A DNA stretch of 64,000 nt from Aromatoleum tolulyticum (GCF_900156155.1 NZ_FTMD01000006.1:1-64000), one strand, 5' to 3'. Shown: positions 8,895-18,598, counted from the first letter of the stretch. Notes: generated from the letters alone by a model not told the origin. Translations and numbers: made by a program.

Positions 8895-9839
8895 TTACTC
8901 AGTTGCCGTCGCTGCTTCCAGTTCATTCTTGGCCAACGTTTCGTAATCGACATGTGTCAGCTCGGAGGTCAGGTAGTCGTCGTTCAGGAGCTTATACAGC
9001 TTCTTGATGCTGGCCTTCGACGAGAGCACCAGTTTTCCATCGGCCACCTTGATGCCAATTTGATGCTGTTTCGCTTGGACAAAGGCGATGATCGCAGCCA
9101 CCTCCATATTTAGCACTCGGCTTCTTCCCGCCCGGAGAATGTCTTTCCTCGAACCTAGGCATGCGGCTAGGTAGCCCTTGGCGTCGTTCACCAAGTCGAG
9201 AGCCATAATTCGGTTCGTCACCTCCCGCATAGCATTCTTTGCAATCTCGTCGAACGCAAACGTCTTCTCGAATTTCCCGAAATCATTAATGTAAAACTCA
9301 TCATCAAGCAACACCACCTCGAATCCGCCAGTCACCTTCAGAATATCTTGATTGATGAACGCGAATCGCGTGTTGTCCTTCATGACCAGCAAGATCTGGT
9401 CACGCTTGACGAGCGATACCGGATAGAACTTTTTGAAGAACACCACAGCGCTCTGCGCTGAAGAAATTTTGATCGCAAGACTGGTCACCGTCGACAAATC
9501 ATTAGCGGCGAACGTAAAAGTCTCTGGATCGTTTCCATCCGCAAGCGACCGCAGCTTCGCGAATTCGGTCGGCTGTTCTGTGAGGTCATACATGAACAGG
9601 GTATCGGCTCGATGATCCATTTCCGTCAAGGGCCGCGTCTCCAGATTCTCAGTCGCCAGAAACTGATCGACGCTCCGCACGAATTGCTGGCACACCGCCT
9701 CCGTTGCTCCATCATCAAAATCAGCCAACCAGTACGTCCGCGTGTCGCTTTCCCCTGTGCCCAAATATAGTTTCAGATTGATTCCGTCGGCGTGCAGGAT
9801 CGCCCCCAGTCCCGCCCGCAGCGCGTCGATTGTCTTCAT
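8895..9839 (-). CDS. kwaB: Kiwa defence protein KwaB (DUF4868)
   Basis: A 314-aa protein. The whole length follows the DUF4868/KwaB pattern: a central VSLVKRDQILLVMKDNTRFA, then GGFEVVLLDDEFYINDFGKF leading into EKTFAFDEIAKNA, and a C-terminal KLYKLLNDDYLTSELTHVDY. KwaB is a cytoplasmic protein that works with the membrane protein KwaA in the Kiwa anti-phage system, where it is reported to bind DNA and block phage replication or transcription. The ATG overlaps the kwaA stop in an ATGA, so translation is coupled. The identification rests on remembered family features plus the diagnostic upstream four-helix membrane partner. There is a 278-bp gap to the methylase downstream, so Kiwa is probably a separate unit. 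Confidence 0.83.
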   Translation of the reverse strand: MKTIDALRAGLGAILHADGINLKLYLGTGESDTRTYWLADFDDGATEAVCQQFVRSVDQFLATENLETRPLTEMDHRADTLFMYDLTEQPTEFAKLRSLADGNDPETFTFAANDLSTVTSLAIKISSAQSAVVFFKKFYPVSLVKRDQILLVMKDNTRFAFINQDILKVTGGFEVVLLDDEFYINDFGKFEKTFAFDEIAKNAMREVTNRIMALDLVNDAKGYLAACLGSRKDILRAGRSRVLNMEVAAIIAFVQAKQHQIGIKVADGKLVLSSKASIKKLYKLLNDDYLTSELTHVDYETLAKNELEAATATE

Positions 9840-10456
9840 GGTTTTATAGTGATCCCCTTCCGCGCAAAGAAAATGTTCTTGTCGAGTCGAAGCGTGTTAA
9901 CACTGGCACCCAGATCGATATCTTCCCGTGCGATCAATACGGCTGTCCCAGTCGGCACGCCTGCGGAGCCCTGCTCGAACTTGACTGTGCAAATCTTGAA
10001 CCCGAGCAGAGACAACGTCGGGTTCGCATAAAATAGGTTTGTCCGAACGTAAATTGCGCCAATCAACGTGAGGGTGATGATGAGGCTCACGACTTGGCGC
10101 GGCGTGTCTAAACTAAAGCTCAATAACGGAATCACGTATGTCGCAAGGAAGACGAGGTGATCCGCGCTCTTGTCCTCGATCTCGATAACTTTGAATGGCC
10201 CGTCCTTCGCTCCCCGTATGATTCGTGCGAATACAGCGTAGAACGCAAGCGACACGACGAGGACCACCACGCAAAGCAAGGGAAGATAGTTCTTCGCGGC
10301 AATAGCACCCAGCTCCTCCCACGAGGCGAACTTGCAAGCGAAGCACAGTTCAACGTCGATCTTGTTCACGAAGATCAGGACGAGCAACAGCCACAGGGAC
10401 AAAAGATACATTCCAACCTTTATCAGTCGGATCATCCGGATTGGGCTTGCGTTCAT
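9836..10456 (-). CDS. kwaA: Kiwa defence membrane protein KwaA
   Basis: A 206-aa protein with about four membrane segments: VGMYLLSLWLLLVLIFV, YLPLLCVVVLVVSLAFYAVF, VFLATYVIPLLSFSL and VVSLIITLTLIGAIYV. A short C-terminal cytoplasmic domain follows. Size, topology and the coupled DUF4868 gene match KwaA, thought to sense membrane or phage-entry events. The start has a strong GGGAGG seven bases upstream. A possible -10 box TAATAT (complement of 10481-10486) lies about 25 bp upstream of the start with no good -35. kwaA-kwaB forms a two-gene operon inside the transposon. Confidence 0.82.
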   Translation of the reverse strand: MNASPIRMIRLIKVGMYLLSLWLLLVLIFVNKIDVELCFACKFASWEELGAIAAKNYLPLLCVVVLVVSLAFYAVFARIIRGAKDGPFKVIEIEDKSADHLVFLATYVIPLLSFSLDTPRQVVSLIITLTLIGAIYVRTNLFYANPTLSLLGFKICTVKFEQGSAGVPTGTAVLIAREDIDLGASVNTLRLDKNIFFARKGITIKP

Positions 10457-11004
10457 GTTCTTACCTCCCCACCGCCGCCCATATTACTCAAACATACACG
10501 ATCTGGGCATCTTAAACGCTTCTGCATGCCACATTGGCGCGCATTCCGGTGCTCGTCACCAGCGACAGTAAGCAACGGGACTCTCACTACCGTCGAGCCA
10601 CATAGAAAGCTGTCGCTCAACATTGAAGTGCGCTGAACGGCGGCAGTCGAGCGTTCAACAGCCCTTCGTTTCGCTGGGGCCCAATGACCGTTCAGGCCGA
10701 GGAGCTCTCAGTCAATCTCCGCTCGTGGCGACTGCTCGGCTCATAAACCTGCCACCGGGCCACCGAAAGGTGGAATGTCTTTTGTGGAGAGAGCGGTCGA
10801 AGGACCGCTTCGAGTGCTGGCCTCGGTGATAGATGTGCGGGGCGCCCAGCAACACTAGAAGCGCGTGGGCGAAGAGTATTCTCTAGCATTCGGAGCAATG
10901 GGGTGAAGGGGCGAAATGCCGCTTCGCTGTCGCCCCAGAAGCGGGAGCGTGCCCCGCAAGGTTCGACTAGACTTGTAATTTGGCCCGAGCCGCCCTGCCT
11001 CCAG
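10457..11004. other. Gene-free stretch upstream of kwaA
   Basis: This 548-bp stretch separates kwaA from the divergent ParS-like gene. It contains short GC-rich segments such as the partly palindromic ccgaaaggtgg/ggaccgcttcg area near 10755-10810, which look like remains of intergenic repeats. No ORF has recognisable features. Confidence 0.45.
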
Positions 11005-11481
11005 ATGTCCGCAACCATCAAGCGACGCCGAGATCGCAGCCCAGAGAGCGCTCTGCCTGACCCGCGGGCGCTGCTACGTTTGGATCCGATGGACAGGATC
11101 AACTGCTTGCGCGCGGGGATCGAGTCCGTTGCTTTGGTCGAGATCGCTAAGGCTGTCGGTCGATCGACACTGGAATTGATCGAACTGCTCCAGCTCGCGC
11201 GCTACTCACATGTCGGCACAGTCGGAAGGAGGGCTCGGCTCACGACTGAGCAGAGTGAACGAGTCCTCGCCTTCCTGCGTCTGATTGAGGTCGTGGATCA
11301 TATGGTGACCGCTGCCAGCGACGACAAGCCGTTCGACGCGCCGCGCTGGCTCGGCGACTGGATCGCAACCCCATGCCCAGCCTTGGGTGGGCAGTGCCCC
11401 GCAGCCTTCACCGACACGCTCGAAGGGTACCGCGTACTCGATCAGTTGTTGTCCCAAATGGCATCTGGCGCATATGCCTAG
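11005..11481 (+). CDS. Orphan MbcA/ParS/Xre antitoxin-like protein
   Basis: A 158-aa protein. The N-terminal region has an Xre-like segment (RLDPMDRINCLRAGIESVAL through AKAVGRSTLELIELLQL). The C-terminal half matches the toxin-binding DUF2384 domain: LTTEQSERVLAFLRLIEVVD, RWLGDWIATPCPALGGQCPA and a final DTLEGYRVLDQLL. Such proteins are antitoxins of RES or related toxins, normally with the toxin gene directly downstream. Here the next gene is tniQ, convergent, so the toxin is missing. The ATG at 11005 was chosen because family similarity begins just after it; the frame is open back to 10903. It may now act as a regulator or anti-addiction factor. Confidence 0.78.
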   Translation: MSATIKRRRDRSPESALPDPRALLRLDPMDRINCLRAGIESVALVEIAKAVGRSTLELIELLQLARYSHVGTVGRRARLTTEQSERVLAFLRLIEVVDHMVTAASDDKPFDAPRWLGDWIATPCPALGGQCPAAFTDTLEGYRVLDQLLSQMASGAYA

Positions 11482-11617
11482 GTTGCGAACGACGAACGCG
11501 AACAATCTGTCGTCGGATTTGTTGTCTAGACGAATGCCTGCTGCTAGTGGTCGGCGGTCACGCGAGAGCCCGGCTCGCAAAGTCACCTGAAAACCCAATT
11601 CCGTCGGAGTGTTTGAA

Positions 11618-12901
11618 TCAACGCTCTACGAACAGTTGCTCCTGCCGCGGTTGCGGTACACGTGCGGGGAACTGCATATTCAGCCACTCAGCATCGTTGC
11701 GACGAAGCCATTGGTAAGACTTCGGGTGAGCCCTCCCGAATTGCGTACGGGACGCATCTGCCTGCCCCCTACAGAAGGCTACGCACGTGTTGCGATGCGC
11801 TTGTCGCGCGGCGTCGAAGGTTTGTTCAGGTTGCCGGCGCCGGTTACGGTGCCCCACAGTAGCGCAGCCCGCTGGAGCATTAGCACCGATGGTGCCAGTC
11901 TCCATGACTTCCTGCCAATCCCGATGAAAGAGAAATGTGTCCCAAGAGCCGAATAGCCAGTCGATCAGCATTAAGATCTCGGAGCAGGTGCGGATCGGGC
12001 GTGTATACGATAGAGCCTGTACGAGTTGCTCCAGGTTAGTTGTACCGAGCAGGGTGGCGAATGGGGGCACGCGCGCAAGCGGACCGAACCAGCGCCTGAC
12101 TTCAAGTAGAAAGTCGTCGCGACGGATTCTTCCAGCGGCTGTGAGCAACCCCCGAGTTCCCAAAGCGTGGCGAATGGTGGTGATCACGCGCCCTGCGCTC
12201 GAAGACCAGGAGGGCGCGACCAGAACGGAGCCTGAAAGTTGGGCGAGCCGAATGAGAATCGTGCTCTGGGTGAGACCTTTTTCGTTCTCAACAGCAACGG
12301 GCTGCGCCACCAATGTAGGCGCGTCGGGTAGCCACAGCCGACCGTCCCGCGTGCTTTTTGGGGGATGTCCCTCGACAAGATTTCTGCCATGTTTTGCACA
12401 CTTGAGCGTTGCCGGCAACTGGTGTTGACGATGCCAGTATGGAACGCCGTGGGCGCTGATCTCTTCCTCTCGACATGCTGGGCAGAAACGCCAGTTGTGA
12501 ATTCCACCATGCGAGATGATCGCGAGGCCGCATGGTTTCTGGACATCCTTGTTGCGGGGAGGCTGCGGCTGGCAACGTTGCCCTCCGTTCGGAGAATCAT
12601 CCCGCGCCAGTCGCCCGAGACTCCGAAAAAAAGGAATCGCCGTGGCGTCCCGAACGAGGGCAGCGCGGGAGCCATATACCCCGTCGGTCGCTTCGCAGAA
12701 GTACGTGAAGTTCACCGGGATGTCCGCGATGCGTCGCACAGGTGTCGGCCCGAACAGGGCCGCGCAAGTCTCCCAGTCGCTTTGCGTTCCGTTCATCAGA
12801 CGCGTGCGGGCGACGAGGCTATACAAGGTCTCGTCGGGATGCCGGAGAGGAAGATTGGGCAACTTCATGAGATTCTGCCAAAGAATTAGCCAGGGCCCCA
12901 T
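11618..12901 (-). CDS. tniQ: Second TniQ-family target-selection protein
   Basis: A 427-aa protein. The N-terminus carries the TniQ opening LPLRHPDETLYSLVARTRL, then a zinc-finger region: HNWRFCPACREEEISAHGVP, YWHRQHQLPATLKCAKHG. TniQ/TnsD proteins link a DNA target, or a Cas complex in CAST elements, to TnsC. The start at 12901 follows the upstream tniQ stop by two bases; the frame is open further upstream to 13174, but that would overlap the other tniQ. A second in-frame ATG at 12868 is possible. After residue 350 the similarity is unclear, so the C-terminus may bind DNA. Confidence 0.83.
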   Translation of the reverse strand: MGPWLILWQNLMKLPNLPLRHPDETLYSLVARTRLMNGTQSDWETCAALFGPTPVRRIADIPVNFTYFCEATDGVYGSRAALVRDATAIPFFRSLGRLARDDSPNGGQRCQPQPPRNKDVQKPCGLAIISHGGIHNWRFCPACREEEISAHGVPYWHRQHQLPATLKCAKHGRNLVEGHPPKSTRDGRLWLPDAPTLVAQPVAVENEKGLTQSTILIRLAQLSGSVLVAPSWSSSAGRVITTIRHALGTRGLLTAAGRIRRDDFLLEVRRWFGPLARVPPFATLLGTTNLEQLVQALSYTRPIRTCSEILMLIDWLFGSWDTFLFHRDWQEVMETGTIGANAPAGCATVGHRNRRRQPEQTFDAARQAHRNTCVAFCRGQADASRTQFGRAHPKSYQWLRRNDAEWLNMQFPARVPQPRQEQLFVER

Positions 12902-12903
12902 TG

Positions 12904-14712
12904 TCAGCCGTGCAGGTCGTGTCGCTTGGTCCTCCTTGGGACATAACCCCGGCCCGCGCGCTGAAAAGTGCGTTCGGGACACGGGCCTATCCAATTCGTT
13001 GGAATATCGAGCTGCTTCGGCAAGATGGGGGCCGGGGCGATGGCTGCCTTGTGGGTAGCCCCTGTGCGTACTAGATATTGCAGAACGGCTTCCCCTTTGT
13101 GGTGCTCGATTCCCGCAACACTCAGGATGTTGCACTTCGCTACGTCGGCACTGCCCAGCACGTTCAGCGCCCACAGGAGGCGACGCATGTAGAAATGCCA
13201 GATCGACTCCTCATGGGTCTCGAGCGCGGCGCGGGAACGAGGAAAAGCGTCGGCGCTCGGCCACGATTCTCCGCGGAACAGAGCCGCATTGACGATGCGA
13301 TGCTTGGTGACCTTTACTGGCTTGCCCGGACCAGCATAGAGGCCGGCTGCAGCACGTTGGAGGGCCTCGGCCCAACGGGCGTCGGTCGCGTCTTGGGTGG
13401 GGTCTCGTAACGCCGATGCACCGATAGCAGCCGTACCGGCTATCGGCCGTGTTGCGAGACGTGCCTCGATCTGCGCCGCAGCATCCGGGGCCACGCGAAC
13501 AGCACGCTTCATCATCGCAAAGTGCCGGACCCAAAGCGCGTCAACGTCAAGCCCATGTCGGCGGGCAAGGCTGGTAAGTTTGTCGATCAGCGCGTCTGCC
13601 GTTTTCGGAATCCCTGCGGTGTTGGCGGGATCCACTATCGAAGTTTCTCTCAGACGCGGCTTTACTTGGCGCCGAACTTGCCACTCTGCCGACGCGGTAT
13701 CGCGTGCCTGAATAAAGAGGTTGGCCTCCCTGAACAAAAATGCGGCGAGGGCCAGATGTCTGTTCACGGGCACATCAGCAGCGGCCGATGGACAGAGAAC
13801 GTGGAACCAGCCGCTTCGGCGGTCGGCACGATAGGCGGGGTCGATCCGCGCGAGCAGTTCGGCACCGAAATGCTCTTCTACCGCAGCGAATAGGTCGATC
13901 CGATTGATGTTGCTTCCGCGGGAGAAACCGAGTTCGCGTGCGCGATGCCTGTACAGAGCAACCAAGGCGTCCGTGCTGATGGCCGTCCCCGGTGCGGGCA
14001 GCAGCGCCATGGCGAATTGGGCGAACTCGACCTCGGATGTCGGCGCCTCTTCATGGACCGAAGGTGCCACCTCGATGATCTCGTTGCCGCAGTGGCACGA
14101 TTGCCAGAGGCCGAGAATGAGGTTCTTCGGAGATTCGAACGGGCAACGGCAAATTGGACAGCGGTCGATCAGCTTCACCCCGTGTTTCCAGCAACACGTG
14201 ATGCCCGGGATCTGATGTTCACGATGGATGTACGACGTGCCCCATTCCTGCAAGTCGTCCACCAGACATGTCGGACACAAATGTGTCGTGCCGCTTTCGC
14301 CGACGATGCGACGTGGCAATTCCACGGCCGCCGCTTCAGGAGAACCGGCAGCGCGATCCACAGTGTATCGCCCGCCGGCGAACTGCTGAAACAGTGGCAA
14401 CAGTGTCGATTCTCGGTAGAGTGCAGTTAGGTTGTCGGAAGCCCGGCCCGGTAGTTTCGCGGCGAGCCGCTCCAACTTGGGCGGCACCCAGTAGGTCAGG
14501 CTGAACGGCGCCGACTCGAACAGCTCTCGGTATGTGGCGTGGGTCGTTTGGTGTCCCCGCTGAACATGGTATCGGCTGACTCTGGACGCCAGTGTTTCGT
14601 CCGGAAGTGCGGCTGGAAAGAAAGGCGGTCGCTTCCTCGCTGCAGGCTCGGGGGTGAGTTCGTGCGGCGTTGTGCCTGCGGTCTGGTCTCGGCGCTCGTA
14701 AGTTGAGCTCAT
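12904..14712 (-). CDS. tniQ: TnsD/TniQ-family target-selection protein, long form
   Basis: A 602-aa protein. PAALPDETLASRVSRYHVQR near residue 33 is the TniQ signature. A zinc-binding stretch follows, HLCPTCLVDDLQEWGTSYIH then REHQIPGITCCWKHGVKLID and RCPICRCPF, the CxxC/HxxH array of the family. The long C-terminal extension (300-602) is in the size range of TnsD, which binds a specific attachment site. It is 26 bp downstream of tnsC and two bases upstream of the second tniQ. Its target is probably the DNA around the insertion site, but no glmS, tRNA or other usual Tn7-like attachment gene is visible there. Confidence 0.87.
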   Translation of the reverse strand: MSSTYERRDQTAGTTPHELTPEPAARKRPPFFPAALPDETLASRVSRYHVQRGHQTTHATYRELFESAPFSLTYWVPPKLERLAAKLPGRASDNLTALYRESTLLPLFQQFAGGRYTVDRAAGSPEAAAVELPRRIVGESGTTHLCPTCLVDDLQEWGTSYIHREHQIPGITCCWKHGVKLIDRCPICRCPFESPKNLILGLWQSCHCGNEIIEVAPSVHEEAPTSEVEFAQFAMALLPAPGTAISTDALVALYRHRARELGFSRGSNINRIDLFAAVEEHFGAELLARIDPAYRADRRSGWFHVLCPSAAADVPVNRHLALAAFLFREANLFIQARDTASAEWQVRRQVKPRLRETSIVDPANTAGIPKTADALIDKLTSLARRHGLDVDALWVRHFAMMKRAVRVAPDAAAQIEARLATRPIAGTAAIGASALRDPTQDATDARWAEALQRAAAGLYAGPGKPVKVTKHRIVNAALFRGESWPSADAFPRSRAALETHEESIWHFYMRRLLWALNVLGSADVAKCNILSVAGIEHHKGEAVLQYLVRTGATHKAAIAPAPILPKQLDIPTNWIGPCPERTFQRAGRGYVPRRTKRHDLHG

Positions 14713-14738
14713 TCTTCTTCTCCCATCAAGGATCAGTA

Positions 14739-16271
14739 TTAGGCCCGTGCGCCATTGGCGCGGAGCACCTCGAAGCCGGTGAGCAGGAGTTCCTGAAGGC
14801 CGCTATGCCGGACATCACTCGGATCGAGTCCTGTCCGTACCTCGGCGCGCCGCTGGAGCTCTTTTTCCTTACGGGTGCGTTTCGCACGGACCGTCGCACG
14901 CGCGCGCTCGGTAACAGGAACGCGGGGGGTAGTCGTGTCCTGTCCTTTGGGCCGGACCTCCGAACCGTATGCCTTTCCGGCGTTCCCTTTAGCTTGTCGG
15001 GTGTTTGCGGTGGGCGAGTCGGGAGCAGTGCCGCGCGATGCGGAAGGGAGGCGACCCCAGCGTTCGGCGTAGCGCTGCCACGGTACGTCCGTGTAGTCCA
15101 TGAGCAGCGTTGGGTCTTGGTCGCGGAATCCGCGGATCAGTGCGCGCTCGCGATCGCTGAAGTCGTGGCCTAGAAACGCTTGCTCCATGTGCAGCTCGGT
15201 GACCGCTCTGTCGCCGAGTTCGATCGCCAGGCGCTGCGAGGCCGCGCGGATTCGGCACGCGTAGTCGCGGATCCCCCCGCTGTAACGAAACAATAACGTG
15301 CCGTTGGGATCCTCAATCGACGTCGATTCCGGCATCACGTCGTAGCGCCACAGCGCCTTGGCGAGGCAATCGGTCCAGTCGAACTCGTCGGCCTCCAGTG
15401 GGTGTAGCTCAATTGACCCGCCGGAGTTGATCCGCCGCATGTCCTGTGAGAACGAGTCCAGCGCGTCTAGCCCGAGCGGGTTTCCGATCAGAACGACTGG
15501 GATGCCGAAGTTAAGCAGCCGCAGAAAGAAGGTCGCCGTCAGTGCCCCATGGGCTCCGCTGCAAAAATTGCGGCTCTGCAACTCGTCGATGACGAGGACG
15601 CCGACCGCGTGGTTGCGCAGGATGATGCCGATATGTACGGCCAGCTTCTCGTTGCTCAGGCGGGTGAGGGACCGGTCCGTGGCGTAGCTCGTGCCGATCG
15701 CTGAGTCGAGGGCGCACAGGATTTGCAGCAACAGCCCGCCGAGCGATCCGTCATGGCTCATGGCCACGTAAAGCCATACGGCCTGCAACATGTGCTCCCA
15801 GCCTGCTGCCTGGCAACGTCCATGCTCGATGGACTGAGGTAATAGCCGGAGCGCCCGGATGACCTCGTAGGTCTTCCCGAGGCCCGTGATGCCCGAGACT
15901 CGCATCCCCTTGGCTTGGGTTGTCAGCCACGGCAGCGTCCGGGCCTCGTTGCCAGCGAATCGGGCGATGGTCATGCTCATGGCTCGGACCGCAGCGAGTC
16001 GGGGGTCGCGCGCCCGGTAGCCTCGTCGAATGAGGCGATAGACGCGCATGGCAATCTCCAGCGAGGTCGAGGTTGGCTCGAACATGGTCTCCTGCAGCAG
16101 ATCGAGTAGATCGAGTCGAGCCTGGGGCCCCAGCGACCGCGTGTCGATTCCATCCTGCGGTGACGATGCCAACCGTTGCGGCAGGTCTTTGGCGAACAAG
16201 TGATCTGCGAGGGGTTCCAGGAACGGGTTGCCGTCCGGCGGCATATCGTTGTCAGCGGTGGTGTTCGTCAT
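14739..16271 (-). CDS. tnsC: Transposition regulator ATPase TnsC
   Basis: A 510-aa AAA+ ATPase with Walker A GITGLGKT at 127-134 and Walker B VLVIDE at 225-230. A basic C-terminal tail (KAKRTRKEKELQRRAEVRTG region) may contact the transposase or DNA. In Tn7, TnsC polymerises on target DNA chosen by TnsD/TniQ, activates the TnsAB transposase and gives target immunity. The start overlaps the tnsB stop in an ATGA, showing coupled translation. Length is close to Tn7 TnsC (555 aa). Confidence 0.9.
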   Translation of the reverse strand: MTNTTADNDMPPDGNPFLEPLADHLFAKDLPQRLASSPQDGIDTRSLGPQARLDLLDLLQETMFEPTSTSLEIAMRVYRLIRRGYRARDPRLAAVRAMSMTIARFAGNEARTLPWLTTQAKGMRVSGITGLGKTYEVIRALRLLPQSIEHGRCQAAGWEHMLQAVWLYVAMSHDGSLGGLLLQILCALDSAIGTSYATDRSLTRLSNEKLAVHIGIILRNHAVGVLVIDELQSRNFCSGAHGALTATFFLRLLNFGIPVVLIGNPLGLDALDSFSQDMRRINSGGSIELHPLEADEFDWTDCLAKALWRYDVMPESTSIEDPNGTLLFRYSGGIRDYACRIRAASQRLAIELGDRAVTELHMEQAFLGHDFSDRERALIRGFRDQDPTLLMDYTDVPWQRYAERWGRLPSASRGTAPDSPTANTRQAKGNAGKAYGSEVRPKGQDTTTPRVPVTERARATVRAKRTRKEKELQRRAEVRTGLDPSDVRHSGLQELLLTGFEVLRANGARA

Positions 16272-18598
16272 GGGTGCCTCTCGTTGTGGAAACCGGCAAG
16301 CCGCCGCCGGAGGAGCGCGGCCAGCGCGCCGGGCTGCTCGGGGGACTCAGCTCTTTTGGACGGAATTGAAACGGATTGAGGAGCGGGGGTGTCGCTCACG
16401 ACGTTGGCTGGGGGATCCCCTTGGGGGACGCGCGCGGCAGCTGCCTCCATTTGCGCACCTCGTTCCCGGCGTTGGTTGGCGCGCACCCCAGCGCGTTCTC
16501 GGCCGCCGGGCTCCTGCCTGCCGCCGGCTGCCAGCCTCTGCGCCTTGTTGGCGCGTGCGTTAGCCTGCGTTTCCTCTCGAAACGCGCGTTGATCGGAGGC
16601 GGCTTGGTCGCGCTCCGACGCAGTCTCGATGTTTCGTCGTTTCTCGACGTCGTTTATCGCGGAGAGGTCCGCGATGCAGCCGTCGTGGACGAGAATCAGG
16701 TCGTCGGAAACGTTCGGGATGACATGGATGCCGCGGTCGTCCACGAGGAGTATCTCGGACAGGTCGTCGGGGTCGGCACGCACCTCGATGTGGGGTGGCC
16801 CGTCCGCATTTTTCAGGCGGCGGTAGAGGCCGGAGGCCGCCAGATGTTCGCTGTTGAATCGCGCGTTCCGCAGGAGTTCAACCGTGTTTCCGGTTGCGGG
16901 CCGATGCAGGACTAGCCCGTTACGCTGGACGCTCGCGTGGAATCGTGGGAGCAGGTGTGCGCGAAGGTATGTCGGGTCGACTGTTCTGCCTGAGACGTAG
17001 CCATGGCGCTTTGCCCAACGGTAAATCTCTATGCGAGTGGGTTTGATATTCTCGCGCCGCATCTCCGTTGTCAGCAGATGCGGCACCTGTTGTTGTGTGT
17101 TGGCCCAATGCATCCATAGGATCAATAGCCGGGTGTACTCAAAATGACTTATGAGTGCCTTCGTGATGGGAAGCGGCTCGCCGCGCTTGCGTTGGCGTCC
17201 CTTGGTTGTCCCCTCGAGGTGGTGGTCGAGCCCGCGATGACGGGAATGGTGACCCGACTCCGAAGTGGAGTTGCGGTCTGCTCGCTTGGACGAAACAAAC
17301 TCGATCCGCGAACCTATTTGCTCGGTGCAACTCTCGATGCCGTTGAGGCAGCGTAACTCCCCATTGTCGGACAGGAGCTTCGAGAAAACGATGTTTGGGA
17401 AATCTTCCGGCGGGAGTTCCTGCAGATCGTACCGTTCAAGGAGCGATGCCTTGTCGAGCCCGCTGCGGAGTATCGCCAGCTTGGCGTCGTCGGTCTTGAG
17501 TCCTCCGATCGCGACTTGAAATCCACAGTACAGGCCGAGCCAGCTGTCTCGAACAACAAGCCCTCTACCTACGCCAATGGGAGTGACGCGATCAAAGCAG
17601 GCAGTCAGGTTGACGTCGATGGGCGATGCATCCAGTGAGCCGACCTGTCCAACGGCACAAATTCCATCACGTGCGGAGCCAACGAGCGGCCGGTAGTCGC
17701 GCGCCCAGTCCCCCTCTCCCATGAGACGTCTCGCGGCGGCTTCTTCAGGCGTCTTGGGTCCGTGGTAGCGAAACTCCCGTTCGGTGGGCCGCATATGCGC
17801 GGGCAGCAACTCGGGCGCGAGGAGGCCATGTTTCAGCGTGTGCCCAGTGGCGTAGAACGTCTGGGTTGTGGCAATGAACGCCTGTGACACAGTGGTTCCT
17901 GGCCGCACGTACAGATGCCATCCGTCCTGCAGATTTTGCCGGTCCTGTTCGTCGAGGACTTTGCCCTGCAGTGCGGTTTCGCCCACGCTCGCTGCGGCGT
18001 TCTTGCGCCCGAGCTTTTTCCCTTCCTTCGCGTATCGCGGCTTCTCCGGTGCGCCGCAGTTGGGAGTATTGGGAAGCAGGGCATTCTTGATACGGCCGAA
18101 TGCGTAGTAGCGGTGCAGGGCATCGAGAACCTTGCCCTTATTGACCCCCGACTCCTCGGCGTGTGCGGACGCTAGCCTGTCGAGTTCGGTAAACGCGGGA
18201 AGGCGGATATTGCCCGAGGAAGAAACAAGTGGTTCGATCAGAGCCCATTTTTGATCCCGACGGAGCAATGGAGATGACCGGATCTTTCCCTTTCTCGGCG
18301 GGTATCGCTGTTCAATCTGCTCATCGCTCAGTGCCCAAAACAGGGGCAACTCGATCTTCGTAGGCAGGAGCAACTTGCGATCGATCCAGCCCGCGAGAAC
18401 GACCGTGTCCAGAGCGAAGAAGCCGCGCGCGTAATAATTTGCCTGTTTCTTGCCGTCGCGCTTCCGCGGGGCGGTCGGAACAGGGATGACGATGGCCTGC
18501 GTGTGATCAGGCATGACATCCAGGACTCGATATATGCCCTGCAGCGGGGATTCAGGGCATGTCGACTTAAGCACCATGCCCGGTTCGACGGTCGCCAT
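16268..18598 (-). CDS. tnsB: DDE transposase TnsB
   Basis: A 776-aa protein. The retroviral-integrase-type catalytic triad is visible as D323 (GSLDASPID), D411 (LLSDNGELR) and E447 (STSESGHH), with 35 residues between D411 and E447 as in Tn7 TnsB. The N-terminal part should bind the end sites at 758-893 and 34322-34390. The C-terminal 120 residues are low-complexity and charged, likely the TnsC-contacting tail. I chose the ATG at 18598: it overlaps the tnsA stop (TGATG) and has GGAGG eight bases upstream, whereas the longer frame to 18640 lies inside tnsA. Its chemistry joins the 3' ends to the target. Confidence 0.93.
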   Translation of the reverse strand: MATVEPGMVLKSTCPESPLQGIYRVLDVMPDHTQAIVIPVPTAPRKRDGKKQANYYARGFFALDTVVLAGWIDRKLLLPTKIELPLFWALSDEQIEQRYPPRKGKIRSSPLLRRDQKWALIEPLVSSSGNIRLPAFTELDRLASAHAEESGVNKGKVLDALHRYYAFGRIKNALLPNTPNCGAPEKPRYAKEGKKLGRKNAAASVGETALQGKVLDEQDRQNLQDGWHLYVRPGTTVSQAFIATTQTFYATGHTLKHGLLAPELLPAHMRPTEREFRYHGPKTPEEAAARRLMGEGDWARDYRPLVGSARDGICAVGQVGSLDASPIDVNLTACFDRVTPIGVGRGLVVRDSWLGLYCGFQVAIGGLKTDDAKLAILRSGLDKASLLERYDLQELPPEDFPNIVFSKLLSDNGELRCLNGIESCTEQIGSRIEFVSSKRADRNSTSESGHHSRHRGLDHHLEGTTKGRQRKRGEPLPITKALISHFEYTRLLILWMHWANTQQQVPHLLTTEMRRENIKPTRIEIYRWAKRHGYVSGRTVDPTYLRAHLLPRFHASVQRNGLVLHRPATGNTVELLRNARFNSEHLAASGLYRRLKNADGPPHIEVRADPDDLSEILLVDDRGIHVIPNVSDDLILVHDGCIADLSAINDVEKRRNIETASERDQAASDQRAFREETQANARANKAQRLAAGGRQEPGGRERAGVRANQRRERGAQMEAAAARVPQGDPPANVVSDTPAPQSVSIPSKRAESPEQPGALAALLRRRLAGFHNERHP

